DNA of 8,593 nt. Origin: a bacterium 210917-SL.2.15. Its GTDB lineage: Bacteria; Bacillota; Clostridia; Oscillospirales; Oscillospiraceae. The stretch is from contig JAJCJC010000031.1 of NCBI GenBank assembly GCA_020555605.1, positions 1-8,593 of the forward strand, read 5' to 3'. Below, one piece after another: positions 5,179 through 8,593 of the stretch; positions within the stretch are counted from its first letter, which is position 1; each line of letters starts with the position of its first letter. The notes beneath the pieces are model-generated. The model was given only the letters and a program-made list of their open reading frames with translations, did not search any database and was not told where the DNA came from. The translations under genes and the position numbers were made by a program.

Positions 5179-7046
5179 ATTACACCCAACCACAGATTGA
5201 TCGGGCGAACGCCGTCAGTCTGGAAGATTTTCTCCGTACACAGGGAGAGACGCTTATCAAAAGCGGACGAGAATACCGCTGGAAAGAACATGACAGCCTG
5301 ACCGTCCGGGGAAACAAGTGGTTTCGCCACAGCCAGAGCAAGGGCGGCTATCCCATTGATTTTGTCATGGAGTTTTACGGCAAGTCCTTTCCCGAAGCTG
5401 TCCAGCTCCTGACCGGCGAAAGCGGCGAGGGGCAGACCGAAGCCAGCACAACACCGCCCACAGCGTTTCACTTGCCCTTGCACAACCGAACAGCCGACAG
5501 AGCAATTCAATTTCTTTGCGAAAGCCGAGGTCTCAACAAAACGCTTGTTGAGGCTTTTCTTCTTTCCGGGGATATTTACGAGGAAGCAAAGCGGCACAAT
5601 GTTGTGTTTGTCGGCAGAGACCGAAGCGGTACGCCGAGATACGCCCATGTGCGAGGAACGGCAGACCCATTCAGACAGGACATTGCCGGGTCTGACAAGT
5701 CCTATCCGTTCCGCTATGAGGGAAACGGCAACCAGCTCTTTGTCTTTGAAGCACCGATTGACCTGTTATCATTCATCTGCCTTTATCCGCAGGACTGGCA
5801 GAAAAGAAATTATCTTGCCCTGGGCGGCGTTTCGGGCAAAGCTCTTGACCGTTTTCTTTCTGAACGCAAGGACACCCAAAAAGTGTTCCTCTGCCTTGAC
5901 AGCGACACCGCAGGAAGCGAAGCCTGTACCCGACTGGCACAGTCCATTCCCAGCGAGATCGCCGTCATTCGCCTTGTCCCGGCAAGGAAAGACTGGAACG
6001 ATGTTCTCCGTCAGCAAGGGGACATTCCCAGCCGCAAATTTATAGCGGAAACAATCACGCTACGAGAGCTGCCCACCGCCCAGCCTGTCCCCATGCTCCG
6101 TATGGCAGATGTGGAGCTGACGAGCGTGGATTGGCTATGGTTTCCGTATATCCCCTTTGGAAAGCTGACGATCATACAGGGCAACCCCGGCGAGGGAAAG
6201 ACCTACTTTGCCATGCGTCTTGCGGCGGCTTGCACCAACCGAAAGCCCTTGCCCGGTATGGAAACAATTGAGCCTTTTAATATCATCTATCAGACCGCCG
6301 AGGACGGTTTGGGCGATACCGTTAAGCCCCGGCTGATGGAAGCTGACGCAGACCTTGAACGAGTGCTTGTCATTGACGATAGGGACACACCGCTGACCCT
6401 TGCCGATGAGCGCATAGCAAGGGCAATCCGGGAGAACAACGCAAGGCTTGTTATCATTGACCCGGTACAGGCGTTTCTGGGCGCAGATGTGGACATGAAC
6501 AGAGCAAACGAGGTGCGCCCGATATTCCGCAGTCTGGGAGACATTGCACAGGCTACCGGGTGCGCTATCGTGCTGATTGGACACCTGAACAAAGCCGCAG
6601 GAACGCAAAGCACCTACCGGGGATTAGGGTCTATCGACATTACGGCGGCAGTCCGCAGTCTGCTCTTTATCGGCAAGCTGAAGGACAGTCCCACAACGAG
6701 GGTGCTTATCCATGAGAAAAGCTCCCTTGCGCCGCCCGGACAGTCCCTTGCCTTTTCTCTGGGAGACGAGAAAGGCTTTGAGTGGATAGGGGCTTATGAC
6801 ATTACCGCTGACGAGCTTCTTGCCGGGACAGACACCGCCAAGACCGAAAGCAAGACCGCACAGGCGCAAATGCTCATTCTGGAACTGCTTGCGGACGGAA
6901 AGCGTATGCCGAGTGCAGAGCTGGAAAAGGCAGTCAATGAGCGTGGGATTTCCTCACGCACCATGAGAACGGCAAAGAGCCGTATCGGGGACAGACTTGT
7001 GACCGAGAAAGACGGCACAGCATGGGTCTGCTATCTCCGAGATTGA
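5175..7046 (+). CDS. TOPRIM primase-RepA-type helicase fusion
   Basis: The 623-residue protein joins a primase-like half and a helicase half. Residues about 1-85 resemble the DUF3991/CHC2-type N-terminus (VSLEDFL, SGREYRWKEHDSL, GGYPIDFVMEFYG) but have no zinc cysteines. A TOPRIM domain follows, with E192 in FEAPIDLLSF and the acidic pair DSD at 242-244. Residues about 325-510 form a RecA/RepA-like hexameric helicase ATPase: Walker A GNPGEGKT (336-343), Walker B LVIIDP (425-430) and a GHLNK motif (469-473). The last 60 residues look like a winged helix (AQMLILELLADG, then SSRTMRTAKSRIG). AAGGAGG at 5158-5164 and the ATGA overlap set the start and couple it to the relaxase. Likely role: making primers and unwinding DNA for replication of the excised or newly transferred element. 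Whether the TOPRIM half still primes is unknown. Confidence 0.9.
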   Translation: MNYTQPQIDRANAVSLEDFLRTQGETLIKSGREYRWKEHDSLTVRGNKWFRHSQSKGGYPIDFVMEFYGKSFPEAVQLLTGESGEGQTEASTTPPTAFHLPLHNRTADRAIQFLCESRGLNKTLVEAFLLSGDIYEEAKRHNVVFVGRDRSGTPRYAHVRGTADPFRQDIAGSDKSYPFRYEGNGNQLFVFEAPIDLLSFICLYPQDWQKRNYLALGGVSGKALDRFLSERKDTQKVFLCLDSDTAGSEACTRLAQSIPSEIAVIRLVPARKDWNDVLRQQGDIPSRKFIAETITLRELPTAQPVPMLRMADVELTSVDWLWFPYIPFGKLTIIQGNPGEGKTYFAMRLAAACTNRKPLPGMETIEPFNIIYQTAEDGLGDTVKPRLMEADADLERVLVIDDRDTPLTLADERIARAIRENNARLVIIDPVQAFLGADVDMNRANEVRPIFRSLGDIAQATGCAIVLIGHLNKAAGTQSTYRGLGSIDITAAVRSLLFIGKLKDSPTTRVLIHEKSSLAPPGQSLAFSLGDEKGFEWIGAYDITADELLAGTDTAKTESKTAQAQMLILELLADGKRMPSAELEKAVNERGISSRTMRTAKSRIGDRLVTEKDGTAWVCYLRD

Positions 7047-7051
7047 CAACA

Positions 7052-7123
7052 GGAACACGGCAAGCGTGGCAAAGACGGCAAGGGTTTTATAGATACCTTA
7101 ATGTTGCCGCCTTGCCTTGTTCC
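7052..7123. repeat. Long inverted repeat between helicase gene and tnpW
   Basis: GGAACACGGCAAG (7052-7064) pairs with CTTGCCTTGTTCC (7111-7123) at 12 of 13 positions. Inside, CGGCAA (7076-7081) pairs with TTGCCG (7104-7109), and AAGG (7080-7083) can pair with CCTT (7096-7099), so alternative nested folds are possible. It starts six bases after the helicase stop codon and encodes nothing convincing. Possible roles are an mRNA 3' structure, a replication-related single-stranded structure, or a regulatory RNA upstream of tnpW. Confidence 0.6.
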
Positions 7124-7137
7124 CTCATACCGACACC

Positions 7138-7167
7138 GCCCGATGATGAACAGTCACCGGGCATTTT
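7138..7167 (+). terminator. Terminator-like hairpin upstream of tnpW
   Basis: GCCCG (7138-7142) pairs with CGGGC (7158-7162), extended inward past one A/C mismatch by TGA/TCA, and is followed by ATTTTT. It could end the mob-helicase transcript or attenuate tnpW, which starts 22 bases later with no other promoter that I can see. Confidence 0.55.
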
Positions 7168-7188
7168 TCATTTACAGGAGAATTTTGA

Positions 7189-7347
7189 ATGAACAATACC
7201 GCAACCAACACCGCCACTTGCCCGACTGTCAGAAAGCAGATCGGCAAGACAACCTATATCGTCCGTGTGCATTTCAGCCAGACCGCAAAAGAGACAATGG
7301 AGGACAAAATCAAGCGTCTGCTCCGTGAGGAAGTCCGCAAAATGTGA
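7189..7347 (+). CDS. tnpW: TnpW family transposon-encoded small protein
   Basis: This 52-residue protein fits the TnpW family of Tn4451-like elements. The core is VRKQIGKTTYIVRVHFSQT (14-32) followed by a basic helix, KETMEDKIKRLLREE (34-48), ending at an ATG-TGA. The fold suggested is a short beta-hairpin plus helix, as in small DNA-binding or adaptor proteins, but no function is established. The start is set by AGGAG (7176-7180) eight bases before the ATG. The gene is the last one of the mobilizable element. Its small size makes it easy to miss, and overlapping longer frames on the same strand are spurious. Confidence 0.85.
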   Translation: MNNTATNTATCPTVRKQIGKTTYIVRVHFSQTAKETMEDKIKRLLREEVRKM

Positions 7348-7391
7348 CTTCTTTTTGGATTTGATGAAAAAGTCCTTGACTTTTCGTCTCT
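7348..7391. other. Right end of element / attR junction with virD4
   Basis: The tnpW stop is followed by about 40 AT-rich non-coding bases, then coupling-protein sequence begins in mid-protein. The virD4 frame is open only back to a TGA at 7377-7379, and recognisable family sequence (SGKTAKSILIS) starts at 7389. The crossover of the serine recombinase must lie in or near this interval. TnpX-type enzymes exchange at a GA dinucleotide; GA occurs at 7378-7379 and 7397-7398, but which one is used cannot be told from one end. Confidence 0.6.
7368..7384. repeat. Short perfect palindrome at the element's right end
   Basis: AAAAGTC (7368-7374) and GACTTTT (7378-7384) form a 7-bp perfect inverted repeat with loop CTT, ending five bases before the first recognisable virD4 codon. 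It may be part of the recombinase attachment site or a weak bidirectional terminator for tnpW, since its own right arm supplies a T run. Confidence 0.5.
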
Positions 7392-8267
7392 GGCAAGACG
7401 GCTAAGAGCATACTGATTAGCTGCGGAGCCAGACTTGTCCCCTTTGACATTCCCCAGCTTCGGGAGATCATGTCCTATGACGAGCTGGAGCTTGACCGGC
7501 TGGGGGATGAAAAATCGGCGCTGTTTTTCCTTATCAGCGATACGGACACCACCTATAATTTTCTTGTGGCCCTCGCTTTCTCACAGATGTTCAACCTTCT
7601 GTGTGAACGGGCCGACAACACCTACGGCGGACGCCTGCCCCATCATGTACGGGTGCTGTGGGACGAGGCGGCCAACACGGGACAGGTGCCGGGGCTGGAA
7701 AAAATCGTTGCCGTTATCCGTTCCCGGGAGATCAGCCTGACGCTCTTTTATCAGGCCATGAGCCAATGCAAGGCGCTGTACAAGGACCATTCCGAAACCA
7801 TCATGGGAAACATGGACAGTATCGTGTTCCTCGGAGGCCGTGAGGCTTCCACCCTAAAGGATATTTCGGAAAACTGGCTGGGCAAGGCCACCATCTCCAT
7901 GCAGACCGAGGGCCGAAGCCGGGGTCAGTCCGAGAGTTACAGCCAGAATATGCAGCGGCTTGGCCGGGAACTGATGACGACCAGCGAAATCACCACTATG
8001 CCGGGAGACAAATGTATCTTGCAGCTTCGAGGGCTTCCGCCCTTCTTTTCTCCCAAATACGATTTGAAAAAGCACCCCAACTACAAGTACACAGCCGAGT
8101 TTGACAAAAAGAAAAACGCCTTCCACTTGGAAAGCCTGTTCCGCCGCCGGCCATTGAGACTAAAGCCGGAGGACGAATACACGGTGTACGAAGTGGACGG
8201 CTCCGACACAGACGAAGAAGCTGACCTTTTGAATTTCGACGATCTGGACAGCGACGAGTTTGTGTAA
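7389..8267 (+). pseudogene. 3' part of VirD4/TraG-type coupling protein, 5' half missing
   Basis: About 292 C-terminal residues of a Tn1549/CD1115-type type IV coupling protein remain; the full family is roughly 600. The coupling protein is an inner-membrane ATPase that passes the relaxase-DNA complex to the mating channel. Present are SGKTAKSILISCGARL at the break (this is not the Walker A motif), then MSYDELELDRLGDEKSALF, Walker B VLWDEAAN (7653-7676), the conserved VIRSREIS segment, and the acidic tail ending DSDEFV. Missing are the N-terminal membrane helices, Walker A and the first half of the ATPase. The ATG at 7470 is internal and poorly spaced from any ribosome binding site, so a functional product is unlikely. 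Codon use is more GC-rich than in the cargo genes. The clean start of similarity right after the element's end indicates disruption by insertion. Confidence 0.85.
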
Positions 8268-8290
8268 CTTCGGGCCATGATGGCCCGAAG
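8268..8290. repeat. Perfect hairpin directly after the virD4 stop
   Basis: CTTCGGGCCA (8268-8277) pairs perfectly with TGGCCCGAAG (8281-8290) around a TGA loop. It begins at the base after the stop codon and has no T run of its own. It may protect the 3' end of the message or work together with the terminator that follows. Confidence 0.7.
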
Positions 8291-8291
8291 C

Positions 8292-8316
8292 GCCGCCAAT
8301 GTGGGCGGCTTTTTTT
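8292..8316 (+). terminator. Rho-independent terminator between virD4 and maff2
   Basis: GCCGCC (8292-8297) pairs with GGCGGC (8304-8309), followed by seven T (8310-8316). It sits between two genes that normally belong to one conjugation operon, so partial termination or attenuation is likely. No clear promoter is visible between it and maff2 at 8353. Confidence 0.75.
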
Positions 8317-8352
8317 GTACCCAAAACCAACAAACAAAATGGAGGAACGTAT

Positions 8353-8467
8353 ATGGAATTTTTCAACTCTGCTATCGACGTTTTGCAGACTCTGGTCATC
8401 GCTCTGGGCGGCGGCCTGTGCGTGTGGGGCGGCATCAACCTTCTGGAAGGTTACGGCCAGGACAACC
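8353..8467 (+). pseudogene. maff2: Maff2 family protein gene, 5' exon only (interrupted)
   Basis: Maff2 proteins are small (about 70 residues) hydrophobic proteins encoded just after virD4 in Tn1549-like conjugative elements and are probably VirB2/pilin-like membrane components. The 38 codons seen, MEFFNSAIDVLQTLVIALGG through NLLEGYGQDN, match the family start, with a hydrophobic segment at about residues 10-31. GGAGG at 8341-8345 gives the start at 8353; an upstream in-frame ATG at 8299 lies inside the terminator and is not used. After the first base of codon 39 (C at 8467; the family normally has Pro here) the sequence changes to intron, and reading through gives a stop at 8482-8484. The 3' exon is expected beyond the window. 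If the intron self-splices, a full protein may still be made. Confidence 0.85.
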
Positions 8468-8593
8468 GTGCGACACGTTCCTAACTGAAAAGGTTAGGCA
8501 CTAAGTCGAAGGGCTTTATAGCCTGAAATCTTAGGAGAACTGACAATCCGATGGGTGGAATGAAGGAGTAACGCCTGGAAACGCCCACACTGA
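8468..8593 (+). mobile_element. Group II intron, 5' end (domain I), continues past window
   Basis: The sequence starts GTGCGAC, the bacterial group II intron 5' consensus (GUGYG), exactly where Maff2 similarity ends mid-codon. Early domain I stems are visible: CCTAAC (8480-8485) with GTTAGG (8493-8498), and GGCT (8512-8515) with AGCC (8520-8523), loop TTAT. The exon bases just before it (GACAACC, 8461-8467) would be the IBS1-type target contact. The intron-encoded reverse transcriptase and the catalytic domains V and VI would lie outside the window. Orientation is the same as maff2, as needed for splicing. Confidence 0.85.

Larger units (their letters stand above)
1..7388 (+). mobile_element. 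Tn4451-like integrative mobilizable element (right-hand part)
   Basis: This span carries a coherent set of mobile-element functions on one strand: large serine recombinase, TnpV, cargo, a MobQ-type oriT, DUF3847 protein, MobA/MobL relaxase, primase-helicase and TnpW. TnpV, TnpW and a large serine recombinase are hallmarks of the Tn4451 group. No mating-pair-formation or coupling-protein gene lies within it, so it should be mobilizable rather than self-transmissible. The left end lies outside the window. The right end is inferred between the tnpW stop (7347) and about 7389, where a coupling-protein reading frame begins mid-protein. The exact crossover dinucleotide cannot be fixed without the other end or an empty site. 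Confidence 0.75.

Noticed and set aside
5022..5648. 208-aa minus-strand frame across the mobA/helicase junction
   Set aside because: It is antisense to two well-supported genes, has no ribosome binding site, and is not a recognisable protein; it is a shadow of GC-rich coding sequence.
7101..7328. 75-aa plus-strand frame over tnpW
   Set aside because: It starts within the inverted-repeat region and is out of frame with the recognisable TnpW protein at 7189-7347, which has a proper AGGAG site.
7389..7409. SGKTAKS as a Walker A motif of the coupling protein
   Set aside because: It lacks the full GxxxxGKT/S pattern and lies in the middle of the family, after the true P-loop, which is missing here.
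7470..8267. Intact 265-aa gene starting at ATG 7470
   Set aside because: Recognisable coupling-protein sequence continues upstream in frame to about 7389, so 7470 is an internal methionine of a truncated gene.
1..8593. CRISPR array, tRNA or rRNA genes
   Set aside because: No regularly spaced direct repeats, cloverleaf or rRNA-like sequence was seen on either strand.

Overview
The window reads as part of a nested mobile-element region from a gut-type Firmicute (class Clostridia). That assignment is inferred from the gene families (TnpV, TnpW, DUF3847, Maff2, CD1115/Tn1549-type VirD4), the strong AAAGGAG ribosome binding sites and the moderate GC content; no host chromosomal gene is visible. 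All real genes lie on the + strand.

Positions 1 to about 7388 form the right-hand part of an integrative mobilizable element related to Tn4451. In order it holds the 3' part of a large serine recombinase, tnpV overlapping it by ATGA, a strong terminator, an AT-richer cargo and transfer-origin region (1935-3240), a mobilization/replication operon, and the 52-aa tnpW. The cargo region holds a 125-aa protein that is essentially one isolated EF-Tu domain II, a heavily structured non-coding segment whose left part looks like a MobQ-type oriT (nic predicted on the minus strand between 2461 and 2460), and a 174-aa single-pass membrane protein of unknown function. The operon is DUF3847, then a MobA/MobL relaxase with Tyr25 and an HxH motif, then a TOPRIM primase / RepA-type helicase fusion; its genes overlap by 35 and 4 bases.

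From about 7389 the sequence switches abruptly into the middle of a VirD4/TraG-type coupling protein of a Tn1549-like integrative conjugative element (ICE). About 292 C-terminal residues remain, with Walker B but without the start or Walker A. The simplest reading is that the smaller element integrated into the ICE coupling-protein gene, with the missing 5' half lying left of this window. Downstream come a double hairpin/terminator and maff2, which is itself cut after 38 codons by the 5' end of a group II intron (from 8468) that runs out of the window.

Taken together: recombinase (with TnpV/TnpW of unknown role) for excision and integration, oriT plus DUF3847 and relaxase for nicking and transfer, primase-helicase for replication of the excised or transferred form, and a borrowed ICE mating channel. 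Two separate insertions, one in virD4 and one in maff2, hit genes of that same ICE. The most noteworthy items are the predicted oriT, the stand-alone EF-Tu domain II gene beside it, and the element-in-ICE junction.
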